The position numbers and the translations under genes were made by a program. Source: Arthonia radiata (Eukaryota; Ascomycota; Arthoniomycetes; Arthoniales; Arthoniaceae). Taken from it: 64,000 bases of DNA. The stretch is taken from contig PSQN01000002.1 of the NCBI GenBank assembly GCA_002989075.1, positions 388,097-452,096 on the forward strand. Reading direction: 5' to 3'. The notes below the pieces were generated by a model. The model was not told the DNA's origin and ran no database searches. It saw nothing but the letters and a program-made list of their open reading frames with translations. Shown here piece by piece: positions 9,698 through 21,800 of this stretch (positions within the stretch are counted from its first letter, which is position 1; each line of letters starts with the position of its first letter).

Positions 9698-10780
9698 CTA
9701 CAACTCTTCCTTGACCTCCTCGGCACTCTTCTCACCCTTAGCGAACTGCTTCAGGATGTTCAGTCTGGAGGTCAGATCGTCCTCTTTGCTCCTGGCCAGG
9801 CCGCCCTTCTTCAACATTCCTTCCAGGCGGCTCGTCTCCTTCTCGACATAGCCCTGGTTGCTCGAGAGCTTGTCTAACACCTTGGCGTAGTACTCCGCGT
9901 ATTGGTCCTGGACGCCCTTGGCCGCCTTTTTGATCTGTTTCGTCACGTCATCGAGGTTGCTGCCAGTGTATGATACCAGAATATCGTCAAAAGCCTTCAC
10001 AGTGCCAGCAGCCATATCAAGGCCACCGCCCACTACCCGGTGCGTGCCAGCCTTCTCATTCATGAAGCTCAAGAACGCGCTCTCTTCACGCGATCCGCTG
10101 TAGTCCTCAGGCTTCGTGCTCTCCTTCGGGAAGAACTTGATGGTCGGGTATCCAGACACGCCGAACTCAGACGCCACAGCCTTGTTCGCCTCAGCATCCA
10201 CCTGCGCGATCTTGACGCCCGTCTCAGCCGCGTAGTCCTGCGCCACTTTCTCCCACGTCGGCTTCAAAGTCTTGCAGTGACCGCACCAAGGCGCCGTGAA
10301 CGCCACAAGCACATCCGCATCCTTACCCACGGTATCCTTGAAGTCCTTATCTGTCAACTGCACAATCTCACTCGGCAGCTCAGCCTTCTTCTTGCCCTTG
10401 GCGCCTGTCTTGTCCTCGATGAACTTCTGGAAGGACTCTAGATCCCGACCGCCGGAGTAGTCTTCAGGCTCCTTGCTCTTGCCGTCGAACCATTTTATGG
10501 TGGGGAACCCGGAGATGCCGTACTTAGTGGAGAGCTCCTTGTGCGCGTCCCCGTCGACTTTGGCGATATTGACGGATTTTGAGGTAGCGTAGGTATCGCC
10601 GAGCTCGTCGTAAGTGGGCGCTAGCTTTTTGCAGTGGCCGCACCAGGGCGCGAAGAATTCGACGAGGGAGGGCGTGCCTTTGAAGATGGTGTCGTCGAAG
10701 TTTGTGGGGGTGAGGTCTTGGACGGCGAGGGCGGTGAGGGGGGCGAGGAGTCCGAGCGCGAGGGTGCGGAGGTTGACCAT
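9698..10780 (-). CDS. ER protein disulfide isomerase, ERp38/TigA type
   Basis: Single exon, 360 residues. Catalyses disulfide formation and isomerisation in the ER lumen. Residues 1-19 form a signal peptide (LRTLALGLLAPLTALA). Two thioredoxin domains follow with active sites FFAPWCGHCKKL (CGHC at 47-50) and FTAPWCGHCKTL (CGHC at 166-169), each with the later cis-Pro (GFPTIKWF, GYPTIKFF). The last ~95 residues are helical with Lys/Glu-rich character and fit the ERp29 C-terminal domain, giving the a-a'-D order of Aspergillus TigA and Neurospora ERp38. The protein ends in EVKEEL, a KDEL-like tail with Glu instead of Asp. The open frame continues upstream, but MVNLRTL is chosen because it places the signal peptide at the start. 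Confidence 0.95.
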   Translation of the reverse strand: MVNLRTLALGLLAPLTALAVQDLTPTNFDDTIFKGTPSLVEFFAPWCGHCKKLAPTYDELGDTYATSKSVNIAKVDGDAHKELSTKYGISGFPTIKWFDGKSKEPEDYSGGRDLESFQKFIEDKTGAKGKKKAELPSEIVQLTDKDFKDTVGKDADVLVAFTAPWCGHCKTLKPTWEKVAQDYAAETGVKIAQVDAEANKAVASEFGVSGYPTIKFFPKESTKPEDYSGSREESAFLSFMNEKAGTHRVVGGGLDMAAGTVKAFDDILVSYTGSNLDDVTKQIKKAAKGVQDQYAEYYAKVLDKLSSNQGYVEKETSRLEGMLKKGGLARSKEDDLTSRLNILKQFAKGEKSAEEVKEEL

Positions 10781-11296
10781 TATGGCGATGTTGCTGATGC
10801 TCAAAGTGGTGAGTACGAGCAGGAAGAGTGCTGGAGAGGTCAATGGCAGCGAAGTTGACAGGTGTAACTTTCGGCGTTTATAAATCAAGGCGCGGGCTAA
10901 GCGCGGTGGCGTGCGTGGAGATAACTGCTTCGGGGCATTCGTGATACATCCTGGCATTCCACCTGAATCCTGCGATCCCCTCGATGTTCCGTTGAAGGTA
11001 CGAGCGACCACTTCAGCAATGCCTGCATCCCCTCTCAAGGTATCACGGTAGTTCGAGATAAGATCCATGGTATCATGGAAAATGGTGCATGCGCACCAAG
11101 ACTTTCTTGAAATCACAGTTGACTCCTCACCAAAAGAGCCTAGTGCCGCTCATCCCATCCCTGCTGTCTGCATGTCTGCCCCTCTCAAGTTGCACACGTT
11201 CGCATCTGCAATTCACGAAACAGCGGATCGCTTGTCTATAAAGATGCCCAGCATGTCCAGTCTAATATGCCCTGGAGTTGGGCCCCAGCCTGCACA
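10781..11296. other. Divergent intergenic region
   Basis: About 515 bp between the starts of the PDI gene and the first F-box gene. A TATA-like tctataaag lies at 11,235-11,243, some 55 bp ahead of the chosen F-box start. No other feature was recognised. Confidence 0.4.
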
Positions 11297-13189
11297 ATGG
11301 CGAAGCTCGACGACCTGCCATGTGATGTACTGCAACACCTTTTGGAGCAAGTCATCCAATGCACTGATCTAATCAAGACTCTACCGGCGTTAGCTTGTGT
11401 TAACAAGTGCATCCACGATGCTCTGGAGCCTCTGTTGTTTCGTGATGTTTCTTTGCAGACGACGAAGCACCTCTGTCCGTTGACATTCCATGTCCTTCAG
11501 CATCCAGAACTTGCCGAACGCACGAGGAGTCTCTATGTAGGCGGCTTTGGCGATGCGGACCAGAGACAGATACTTCGTGGGGCCCTGGCCTCCAGCGAGG
11601 TTCTCTCAGTTGTCGATGAAGATGACTGGGCATGGCAGCGGTACCTGTCACGTGTCGTGGACCCACGCCTCTCTAATCGACGTGGCTGGCCGGAGCGCCA
11701 TGACCTCGGGTGCATCTTAAGAGACAACATCATCAAAATCTCGCCCAGGAAAGACGATGCGGCCAAATGGTGAGTGAGATGTACAGCACGCTGGGTACCG
11801 GACTGACGCCTTACAGGTATTTCATTGCAAGAAATGCTCAGTCACAACGCAACAACGATGCCGTCCTTGCACTCTTGCTCACCAAACTCCTGAACTTGCG
11901 GACTCTTGAAGTGACTGGTATGCAAGGCTCGCCGCAGAAGTACCTATCCCAGACTATGCAACTCTCAGCTGCCCCGCGTGCTGGGCGTCTTGATATTCTA
12001 TCATCCCTTGAGGATCTTCGCTTTGGAGGTGATAACCCCCCAGACATGGGACTGTAGATGATGCGATGCAGCTAACATGATCATGATAGGCACGCACAGC
12101 CTTCCTCCAACAGTGTCTCATAACAGTGCTGCTCTGGCGTTTAGACTTCCCTCCATGAGATCTATTTCGCTTGATACGATGTCGATCGCCACTGAAGCGC
12201 TTCATTCCTCAGCCGAGCCTCGCCTTAACATTTCGCCCTACGAATCTCCAATCAATGTGGTTCGAATCTCTGGCATAGCCTTATGTGAGGCTCTCAAGAC
12301 CCTGGTGCAGGCGCCACGAGCGCTGACCGATTTCGAATACCACGTGCACTGCCCACCGTAAGTCCATATCTGTCTTCTAGTCCTGCCGTATTCTCTGCGA
12401 GAGCGCGGTCCGTATCTCACCGAGCGGTACTGACAACGGTACAGAAACTGTTGCGACGGTAGGAGAGCTGCATTCGATAGCGATGACGTCCTTGTGTCTT
12501 TGCGAGCGCAAAAAGAGAACCTCCGGAGCATCCTTGTGACCTACCCGTCATGGAGGCGAGACCTTGGAGTTCCAACAATAAGCGCAAGCCTCGCCCTCCT
12601 CAACTTCAGTGACTTTCGCGCACTCCGACACTTATCGACAGATCCAATCTTTCTCGTCGGGTTGCCGAGCTCGCTGGTGGATTCTATACGCGCACGGCAT
12701 GGTGGACAGCTCCAGCAATTTGTTCCACAGTATGGTCTCACACCACAACTTACGCCCACTGACGGCAACATTGTTGACAACTTGCCACCCTCGATTGAGG
12801 CATTGCATCTCTACAATTTCGATGCAGACCCGGCGGTGGCTAAGCGAGCTTCGGTCGCGGTCTTGAGCCTGCTTTCACGCGATCTCCTGCGATTCGGAGA
12901 GCTCAAAACAATCTCGATGCACTTCTGGAACGACCTCAGCGACACGCTCGAGACCCGCGTTCGCCAGCTTCATGACATCGCTCAGGATGCCAATGTAAAG
13001 ATGCACGCGTGTCTGAAATGCCGTTGCCACACTCAGAGGTGGCATGACTCTCGTCAAGACTATGGCCACCGAGGCGCGGAACACTTGCAATACGGCGTCT
13101 CTTATTTCGATCAGGGTTGGGTGCACGAAGAAACCCTACGTGACGTAGCTGACGAGGCAGATTTTGATGATGATGACCTAGGAGTGTAG
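11297..13189 (+). CDS. F-box protein, paralogue 1
   Basis: Four exons: 11297-11769, 11817-12053, 12100-12357 and 12445-13189, total 570 residues; introns are 47, 46 and 87 nt, GT-AG, and the second has a CTAAC branch site. The N-terminus is an F-box (KLDDLPCDVLQHLLEQ, then ACVNKCIHDALEPLLF), which in SCF ubiquitin ligases binds Skp1. The remainder has leucine-rich, LRR-like segments (LLTKLLNLRTLEVTGM, LPPSIEALHLYNFDADP) as in fungal F-box proteins with substrate-binding repeats. The C-terminus is acidic (DEADFDDDDLG). It shares the insert VVDEDDWAWQRYLSRV with the next gene, marking them as tandem paralogues. Substrate unknown. An in-frame ATG at 11,267 is an alternative start. Confidence 0.75.
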
Positions 13190-13515
13190 CTATGGAAGTA
13201 GGGAAGACATCAAGGTCAGACGAATTTCGTTGGTGTGCGCTAGTCTTTTGCTGGCTGCGGGTTCGCCAGCTGATGAACTATGGCGACCCATCTCTCGGTA
13301 ACCTTCAAAATACAATGAATTCCATGTTGATAGTACTTCCCACTCGCTCATCATGCGAGTCGGTTTTGTCGCGTTTGCAACCCCTAAGAGAATATAAGAG
13401 TCCAGGAGAGCAATTGTCGCGTTGATGGAGGGGTTTACCAAAGGGGAATAGTGTACATTCCTATTGTCAAACAGTAACCACCCGTGCCACCAGCTTCATC
13501 ATCTTCACTGCAGAG

Positions 13516-15280
13516 ATGAAGCTTGAAACCTTACCAGATGAGATTCTTCTCTGCATCTTCGGTCATGCTCTACGCAATGGCCGCCTCAGACCAGGCTCTG
13601 TGAGCCTGGTGCGTACCAGCAAGCGGCTACACTCTCGGCTTGAGCCACCTCTGTATACCGACATCACCCTACAAACCGCGCAGCACTTGTATACCTTCGT
13701 CTACCATATCTGCAACAGGCCGGATCTTGCAGCCCAGGTAAAATCACTACAGATCTCAGGCTTCGCCTGGGAAGACGAGCATGCGCCGATAGATCCACAG
13801 GACCCATGCACGATTGTTGACGAGGATGACTATGAATGGAAGCGATACTTGCGCAGGATCCGAAATCGTGTGCATCGGCGCTTGAATCGCTGTCGCCGGC
13901 AAAGTCGTCCTGATCGCCCCCGAGTCTTGCGCGAAAAGGTAGTGCGGTTTTCGTACATTCGTGCTGCCAGGTCCGACTGGGTCCTTCTCATTCGAAACGC
14001 ATGGGCGACTGGTAGCGAGGACAGCGCCTTGGCTCTGCTGCTGTGCGTGCTGCCAAACCTTAGAGAGCTGGTGATCAGTGGCATTGGAGATCCCCCGTCC
14101 GATGGGATTGAGTGCAGGTGCAGGCAAGCGTGGTTCCCTGCATTCGACGCGGAGCCAGAATTGCTGCGTCTCTCGAATATGGTGTCCGGATCCTGTACGT
14201 CGTCCAGGTATGCAAAATGCTCGTTCGGGGACTCCTTGCTGACCTGCGCAGTCAATAACGGACTATCGGTACCTTGGATGCCCTGCGTTGATGCTGCTTT
14301 CTGTGTACCACGCTTGAAAACCCTCTACATAGAGGAGTAACTCTCAGGTTGCTATGATGCCGTGGATTCCTTGGACGTGGATGAAGATCTGTCGTCTGCT
14401 GCGACGCACCTGGGAGTTTGTGGACATGGTCCTTGGCGGAGTGAAACTGGCGTCGTTGTTGCGAGTCTTCAAAGGCCTCAAAAGTCTGAAGTGCGACTCG
14501 ATCTTTACGAGTATGTCGCATGCAGCAACATCCCGTCTCAATACGAGATGTCGGTGAATGCGCGGAGGTGCTAACCCATCTCTCCTCCGGCACAGTAGCT
14601 TGTCACACCTGTTTGCTCAATATGTAATACGCAATGCTGACCAAGGTCCAGTCACCCTCCTGGCGAGCCCATTTCTCTTTCCTTGCCTAATATCTCTACT
14701 ATTTTAGGGACTCAGAAGAATACCCTGCTGCACATCTCACTCACGAACTACGGACGATATCACATTCCACTTAGTCAACATGGTCCTACAGCGACATCAC
14801 CAGTGATCAATTTCAGCAGCTACTCTGTGCTAAAGGCTTGATCCAGGCTCATTTTTCGTCTTTGGCTCGCCCAAGTATTGGGATGACATAAAACAAGACA
14901 CCGATGATGACGAAGCGGAGGATGAAAATCAATCTGTGCCACCGCAAGACAGTCGAGTTTTACCAAAACACTAGGCACTGCAATTGTCGAGGGCTTCCTG
15001 CATCAATCCAGCGCATCGATTTACACACAACCATAAGCAGAGAGCTAACCTTCCGGCTATTGCACTCTCTCATTGAGTTGCTGGAACAGAAAACGAATCG
15101 AGTTCCCGCTTTACGAAGGCTCACTATGCAACTCTAGTATACCGATGATATGGTGTAGGAAAACCTTCCGCAAAATTAACAAACGTGGTTCACTCAGCAG
15201 GTGTTTACGAAACTGTATGATTTGTTCCTGCACTTGGGGGCATGGGAGAAAAACAGAAATAGGCCAGATGATGTGAACAT
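13516..15280 (+). pseudogene. F-box protein paralogue 2, 3' half probably decayed
   Basis: From 13,516 an uninterrupted 274-residue frame begins with an F-box (LETLPDEILLCIFGHAL) and carries TIVDEDDYEWKRYLRRI, matching paralogue 1. The frame stops at 14,338-14,340. Paralogue-like protein patterns continue downstream in other frames: LASLLRVFKGLKSLKCDSI near 14,447-14,503 and GLPASIQRIDLHTTIS near 14,991-15,038, the second matching LPPSIEALHLYNFD of paralogue 1. I found no convincing introns joining them, so the 3' half looks degraded. A truncated but expressed 274-residue F-box protein remains possible. The neighbouring paralogue has three introns while the intact 5' part here has none. Confidence 0.5.
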
Positions 15281-15377
15281 CAAGAATGATCATTTTGATG
15301 AAAATCGGTCAAATCGACAATTCTAATTATCTTCCATTATTCCACGCTCCCAACGATATACTCTATGTAGGTACAAT

Positions 15378-16110
15378 CTACAAGATCAAACCAGCCAAGC
15401 CGATACTAAGACCAATCAGAAGACCGTCGAGCAGAGCTCGGACAAGCTCAAGCAGATTGTCGACCACTACTGCGAGCGATGCCAAAAGACCCGAAAGCGA
15501 ACCAACCAAAGGAGTCAAAAATGAGAGGAGCGGGCCTGTGAAACAATGTTAACACTGCATCTTCATGCTGGACAGTATGAACGTCAAACTTACCAAGACC
15601 AAGATCAGCGATGATGCCGTTCAAGGCGCCGGAGATTTCCAAAAGCAGACTCTCAACGATACTCGCAAGAGCTTCGGGAGTGACACCCCCAAGCTGGCGA
15701 CGTTCGACTTGGGTGTCGTCCGGGTTGGCGGCAGCAACGGCATCGACTTGAGCGCCCGCGGCCTGGACCGCAGCGGTGATGGCGTTCAATTGCTCGCCCA
15801 CCGAGGCAGTGGCTGCATCCTTGTCGGACTGTGGGGAGAGAAGGTCGAGGCTGGCGGAGGTGGCGTCTGAACAAGTATGTAAGTATTTGGATGACGAAGG
15901 CTATTGGTGCGCGGACATACTGATGGAGCCAGTGTATGTCTGCACCTGGGTGTACAGGTCGCTGACAATGGTGTAGACATCATCGATGGGTGCACGCTTG
16001 GCGAGTGCAGCAGCACCGGCCGCAGCGGCGCGGGGAAGGAGGGCACTGGCGACAGCGCTGGAGGAGAAAGCAAGGAGAGAGACTCCGCTGAAGACGGTTG
16101 AACACTTCAT
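15378..16110 (-). CDS. Small secreted protein, HsbA-like
   Basis: Three exons on minus: 16110-15921, 15866-15594 and 15535-15378 (introns 54 and 58 nt, GT-AG), 206 residues. The N-terminus is a signal peptide (STVFSGVSLLAFSSSAVASA). A dibasic KR site follows. The core (DDVYTIVSDLYTQVQTYTGS, then EQLNAITAAVQAAG and LASIVESLLLEISGALNGII) is an amphipathic helical repeat like that of hydrophobic surface binding protein A and related cell-wall proteins. The C-terminus is strongly hydrophobic and Leu-rich (LLSFLTPLVGSLSGLLASLA ... LLIGLSIGLAGLIL), so it may bind membranes or self-assemble. There are almost no cysteines, so it is not a classic Cys-rich effector. The family call is tentative; secretion is well supported. 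Confidence 0.7.
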
Positions 16111-18831
16111 TTTGAATGATGAGTGGTGAATTCGAAGCCTGATTGGAGCGGAAGGTCTGAACGAATGGAAAAAGTAATGATTTGATGGTGATACTTCTAC
16201 AAGAAAATGCATTTAACATCGACTGGCGACCAGAGTCTTATATCTTTTCGCTGCCTCTACATTTCGCAAATCTGCCAACTTTTGACACTTCAATCCCTAC
16301 ATAGCTGAACCTCAACACGCGGTCTCAACTTTCAAGCCACTGAGCTCATGGCACCATGGGCGCTTCCGACTCGACTAGGGTTTGGCATTTTCGAAGTTGA
16401 GCGCCAGAAGGTCGGAAGTCGCTTCTTCTTCCTTCTCGTCCCCTGTCCAAAGCCGGATGGGGTTAAACCCGACTGGATTACCATATTCCCGGTGCTGGGG
16501 ATGAGCGCCGTTCGTCCGCCGACACGAGGCACAAGGATGGTAGTCAATACTTGCATGGAACCTAGTTGTGATTGCTCGCTAAAAGCTACCTCCACGTGTG
16601 GCAGAATAGGAGGTATGTCGATCATGGCCGTAAGGGTTTGGCAAAGCCACCACCATCTTCCCCATGATAGGGAATATGAGAAGGGGCCGAAGGGGACGCT
16701 AAAGAGCCTCTCCTCAAATCGGAAGCTGGCAGATATCCCCTTGTAAGCCGTTTACCGCATGCGCAAATTCTCCGCAGGGCATGTGCCCCTAGCGTAGAGT
16801 CCGTGCGCTCAACGCTCGCTGTCAACGTCATAGTGACATGGGTAGGCTGTGGCATCTGTGGCGCATGCATGCGACGTTCTTACATCCGCCCCTTACCCAA
16901 AGCTCATGATGCCTGACCAGATCAACGTGCCAGACAATAATGGCAATGTTAATATGCCAAAACGGTGCATATTGGCCCTTGCAGCAATCAAACACGACGT
17001 TGCTTCGCCCCTACAGGACATCGTCGACTCATGCATCTTGCCTGTCTGTTGTTGACAATAATTGTCTTTTTAGGTCAACTTGCGAGAACGAGCAGGCTAA
17101 CGCTGGCGCGTACTCCTTTTTCTGCTGTGCAACGCGATCGAATCACAACATCAATCCCGCCACGCCATCTGATTAATGCACGCGTCATTTCGTGTGCTGC
17201 ATCGTGCATCCGCTGTCACGGCAACAATTAACGAGTGGGACCCAGAGCGCATATTCCCAGGAGCTTTCCGGCGTTAGGATTTCGGTCGCTGCTTTTATTC
17301 GCTGTTCAACGCAATTATTTGGTTAATACAAGCTGAAAGAGCTGCAAGACGCTGATCATGCTGACCTCGATGTCGATCTCAGGTAGGTCTTGGGGCTTTC
17401 TCCTGCAGATCGTCAACGTTGGTTCGTGAGTGCCGTGCACTAATTGACAGCACTTGACTGGCAACTACTTCACATTCGTCCATCTAACGAGCCGACTCCT
17501 GATTCAACATAGAAAGCATCGCGGTGATCGGAGCTGAAAACAAGTGTAGGATCTACGGGAATAACTATCCGACGTGTCCGGATCTTGGCCAACACAATCA
17601 AGATTGCCCTACGATTCGACGGCTGATTCATCTGGTGCAACAGGAAACGTCCCGCCGTACTCCGCATGCGAGCCGCCGCCATTACGTTCTGTCAGCGGCA
17701 AGATTTTGACATGCAACAGCTACCAAGGACCAGTGACCATGTCGTCGGAGATTGGCCGTAGGCGCTGCATTTCTATCAGAAAAGAGCGAACGCGACGTGG
17801 AAGTTTGCCACCGGGCTTGAAGGCAGACAGGCTGAGGTGATCGCCATGGACCAGGAGAAACGATTTCCTTGAATTGCCATCTCAGCCGAGGTCTCTACTA
17901 TCTTGCAGCAATAGCGGTGAGCATATGCAATTCTCATCACACAGCAAACTCCACCAAGCTTCGAAAGGATTGAGCTTGGCATAGCATGGCACGCGGCCGT
18001 ACTGACACCTCGAGTTGCAGTGAGATCTACTCGCGCGGACGGCTCTGCCAACTTTTTGTTCACCCCTTTTCCAGCTTCCCTTTGCGCAAGCTGAGCTATC
18101 ATACTTCTAATAGGCGACAAGAATCACTCCGCTCGCGCGAAACTAGCCTCTTTGTCTACTATGTGAGAACGACAACATTAGTGTCTTTTCACCGGCGAAC
18201 AGAATGCTGCTCGACCGACGACCGCCTAGGCCATCAGCTGCATTGCGTACACTTTCTATCGTCTCGAACACTCCACTAATACGCTTCGCAATTCCAGAGC
18301 GGCAGATTTGCGAAAATTAAACATGAATGAAATCACGCAAGATGGCGTAGCGGGCTCAGCTTCTTCACGAGCATAACAGCGACGCTTACAACCTTTCGCA
18401 CCAAGATCGGACGTACTGGACGTGCGTTCATGTAGCTCAGTCATTGGTCATTGCTAATCAGAATTGCTAAAGCTATTACTACGAGCTTATGCACCGGCGC
18501 GAACCTGTTTCGCGTCAAACCCCTGACATTTATCACTCCAAGATCGTGTCACCTCGCGTGATGCAGCACCCCACGAGACCGAATATAAATTTTGGGATTG
18601 AGAATGTAGGAGGATTGAACGTCGGGCTGCCCCGCCGAAATGGTGGGGGCTGGCGAAAATCTTGGCGAAATGGTCCGTGCCACCCAGTCACAAATCTCTT
18701 TCGGGTGCTCAGAGTGACTCGATCCCACTACACCAATCCATCATTCAACATTGCTGCCACCGTCGACCGGCACAAGCATTCGAGACCCACAGCACATTCC
18801 AGCAGCATGATACAGAAATGCCGGGGCGGCA
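16111..18831. other. 2.7-kb gene-free region
   Basis: Between the secreted-protein gene and the TFIIIC gene. Frames such as 16,348-16,746 (+) are open but have no family resemblance or credible codon pattern, and the opposite strand is open too. No RNA gene, tandem repeat or transposon end was recognised. GC content looks similar to the flanking genes, so it is not part of the AT-rich island. Promoters of both flanking genes must lie here. Confidence 0.4.
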
Positions 18832-21800
18832 ATGGCGTTAAACTTCGATCGCCTCGTGGAGCACTTGCTTGACCAAGTCGCTCTCAAAGGCAACGACGGT
18901 GAGTCTGCTTCGCTCTTGCCACCCTCCAACTAGGGGTTTGCAATCTTCTAGCCTCCAACATCAATGGCCTATGTTCGATTCTTCATCCCCGCCAAATGAG
19001 AAGATCTATACGATTTCCCAACGCTCACTTTGACAATCTCACATCGGACCAGCAGCACATTTTCGAATGCAAGAGTGTGTGCGATTGCTAATAATGTTGA
19101 TTAGGTGCTTTGTACGAAGATCTGCCTTCCTGGGTGCAGGAATACTACACTCAATGTCGAGTCAACGGATCAGGCGGCCCCAATCCGGCTCCCACCTGCG
19201 ATGAGAGCCTTTGTCGCATAATCTGGAAATGGCTGATCTCCCATGATGGCTTGCTCGTCAGGCGGCGAGCTGCTCCAGACGATCTCGACCAGTGCGATCC
19301 AGAATCTGACCGACCTTCGGAAGATGAACTCAGCCCCGATGAGCTTCGCTCACGTTTTCCTGATGGCTTGGTCCTCTACGCACGTGAGGATCATATCTGG
19401 AAGGCCATTACTGGGCACGGCCCTGACCCAAAACGAGTTCCCGCTCTGCAACTTCAGCTGCTTTCGATCATCGCTTCACGAGGCGCCGAGGGCATTCATC
19501 AGCCCGAGCTCGTCGAACTTAGCGGACAAGACAAGCGGTCCGTTCCAGGACGCACCGACAGACTTCATGATTCCGGCTATATCGTAAAGCGAGGTATTGT
19601 TGACTCCAAGCGGCATACTCTAACCAGCCTGTGCACCCTGAAAAAGTTCGTTGATGACGATCTCGTTATTACTAAGACTTGGGATGATCTGGAACCGTCA
19701 GCTATCCGTGAGAAGATCTTCAACCACCAGAAGTCGGTCAACCTTTTCTTGTTCCTGGATTTCATGCTTGCGACCACGCGGTCGAGAGACTACGTGTCTG
19801 CAGACGAGCTGCGAGAGCGACTAGACGTCAAATCCAAGGGATGGCATCGAAGGCTGTTCTTACGAATTTTAAGGAAGATAGCAGCGCTTGGACTCCTGGA
19901 AATTGGCAGAGTTAGCGTCAGGAAGAAAGGCCGAAAGGCGTATGTGCCAAGCGTTCAATTTATTAGAGAGCCAACCGAGAAAGAGCGAGCGAATTTCGGG
20001 CGTCTTTACCAGAGCGGTGATACTGACGATGACGCTGGTGATGATATTCTTGGCGATGATCTTGACGCTAACGACGATGCGATGGATGTGGATGTAGATG
20101 TGAACGAAGATGATGACCCAGAGAGCACCGGTTCTGGCATCTGGCACGCAGACGCTCTCATCCAAAATCAGATCTTCGACCTTGTGCACGACGCGGGTCC
20201 ACAAGGCCTACCTTCGTCAGCGTGTCATGATTCAATGGGCTGGCAGTTTTACAAAAAGCCATTTGAGATTGTAAGTGGGAGACTGACTGATTGGAGGATA
20301 TCTCAACCTGGTCGTTTGCAGCATCTTGGCTTCGTCCGAGACGTTACTGTTAGCGGAAGGAACAGACAGTATGTGTTCCGTTCGGTGCCGAGCATGCAGA
20401 CGGCCGTGGCGCAGGGCGAAGCGTCGTGGGCCGCTGTCGGTGGGCCTCCCTTAGCCACTCATCCATCAACAGAGACCCTGGATCAATGGGGGTTCCCACA
20501 CGTTGACGCAAACAAAATGATAAGCGTTCAAGGAAGACCTGAACCTCCCCGTGGCGAAACGGCGTTGGCCGCATCAGAGGATACGACCGAACAGTTTATT
20601 CGTCCCAAGCAGAAAGGGCGCCCACGAAAGCGGAAAGAGACGGCGACGCAGGAGGCACCGCCATCCGTTGACAGCAGTCCTGCTGCCAAGCGACAGAAGC
20701 TTTCGCTACCGCCCTTGGGAATTGGAGTTCACATCAATCCACCAGGTAGGGAAAGAACTCGGAAAAACGACAAAGGCCGACCACTCAAACACACTTTCGT
20801 GCTGGTGTTCAAGTCACCCCGTCTGGCAGCACTTCCATGGTTCAAGCCTTCGCGATGGCATCGAGGTCCCCAGGAACCAATTCCACAGGTGACAAATGCA
20901 TGGAATGCCCCAAAATTGACCACAGGGAATTCTTGGAGCCCTTTTGCTTCTCCACAAGATGGGCGACTAAAGAAAGCAGCGTATCGGCCAACGTTTGTGC
21001 TTGGTGATTTGTTCGCTCAGTCTCCATCAGACAAAACGTCTCAGAAGAGAGCTGCGCAAGCCTTAGGTTCCGAGCGTACAAGCGTGAGAGCGACCTTCGA
21101 TGGCAGGATCATGACGTTCCACTTGGGCATTCGATGCGCCCCGGACCAATCATCGAATGCCCAGGAGGTGGGACCAACCTTGGGACGCGAACAAATGATT
21201 GGAGCGACCAGTGACACGAGAGATAACGGCCCAGATTATCCAGATTGCCCTCTACCTGGTGTGTCTGCGGTTGAGGATGATGAAGAAATACCTGCGGCTC
21301 AGTGCGTAGGATCTGTGGCATCAAGCCCTGTTCAGCGAGATTCGGCCCTAGCATCCGTTTTCGAATCTCACCAGTACCCTCATCCTGGTTATGCACCCCA
21401 CGATACCGTGATGCAGGATGCGACGGATCTTCCCAGTCCAGTACCACCAGAGACGAGCAACGGCAATGATACCAGAAATGCTCATGGGGAGTTGGAAGCG
21501 GCACTTACTCATGATGTGATTCCCGAGAGAGTGGATGAAAATGACGCATATGTACCAGCGATCAATGATCACAATGCTACGGAGCCAACTGTCGAGATGC
21601 CAGACGCCATGGGCCTTGCTGTTCTGAGAGAAGTGGACCAGTTCTTAAGAGATGAGCCTGCTGCGGATCACGGTACATCTGCGCCCACTGAAGAAGATTG
21701 GAGGCTTTCACAGCTGGCAGAGAGTCACATTGACGACGAAGTGATCAGTCGAGTTCAAGATGCTCAACCCGCACACACAGGTGAACAGCCAACGCAAGGC

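Noticed and set aside
10781-11116. N-terminal extension of the PDI frame to 11,116
   Set aside because: It would bury the signal peptide; the ATG at 10,780 puts the signal sequence at the N-terminus.
14340-14352. Very short intron removing the stop of F-box copy 2 (gtaactctcag)
   Set aside because: Eleven nucleotides is far below any known spliceosomal intron length.
16348-16746. Open frame of 132 codons in the 2.7-kb gap
   Set aside because: The opposite strand is also open, composition is not protein-like, and no family pattern or start context supports it.
20273-20323. Possible in-frame intron (gtaagt ... gcag) inside the TFIIIC gene
   Set aside because: The translated segment GRLTDWRISQPGRLQH fits the conserved family block, so it was treated as coding.
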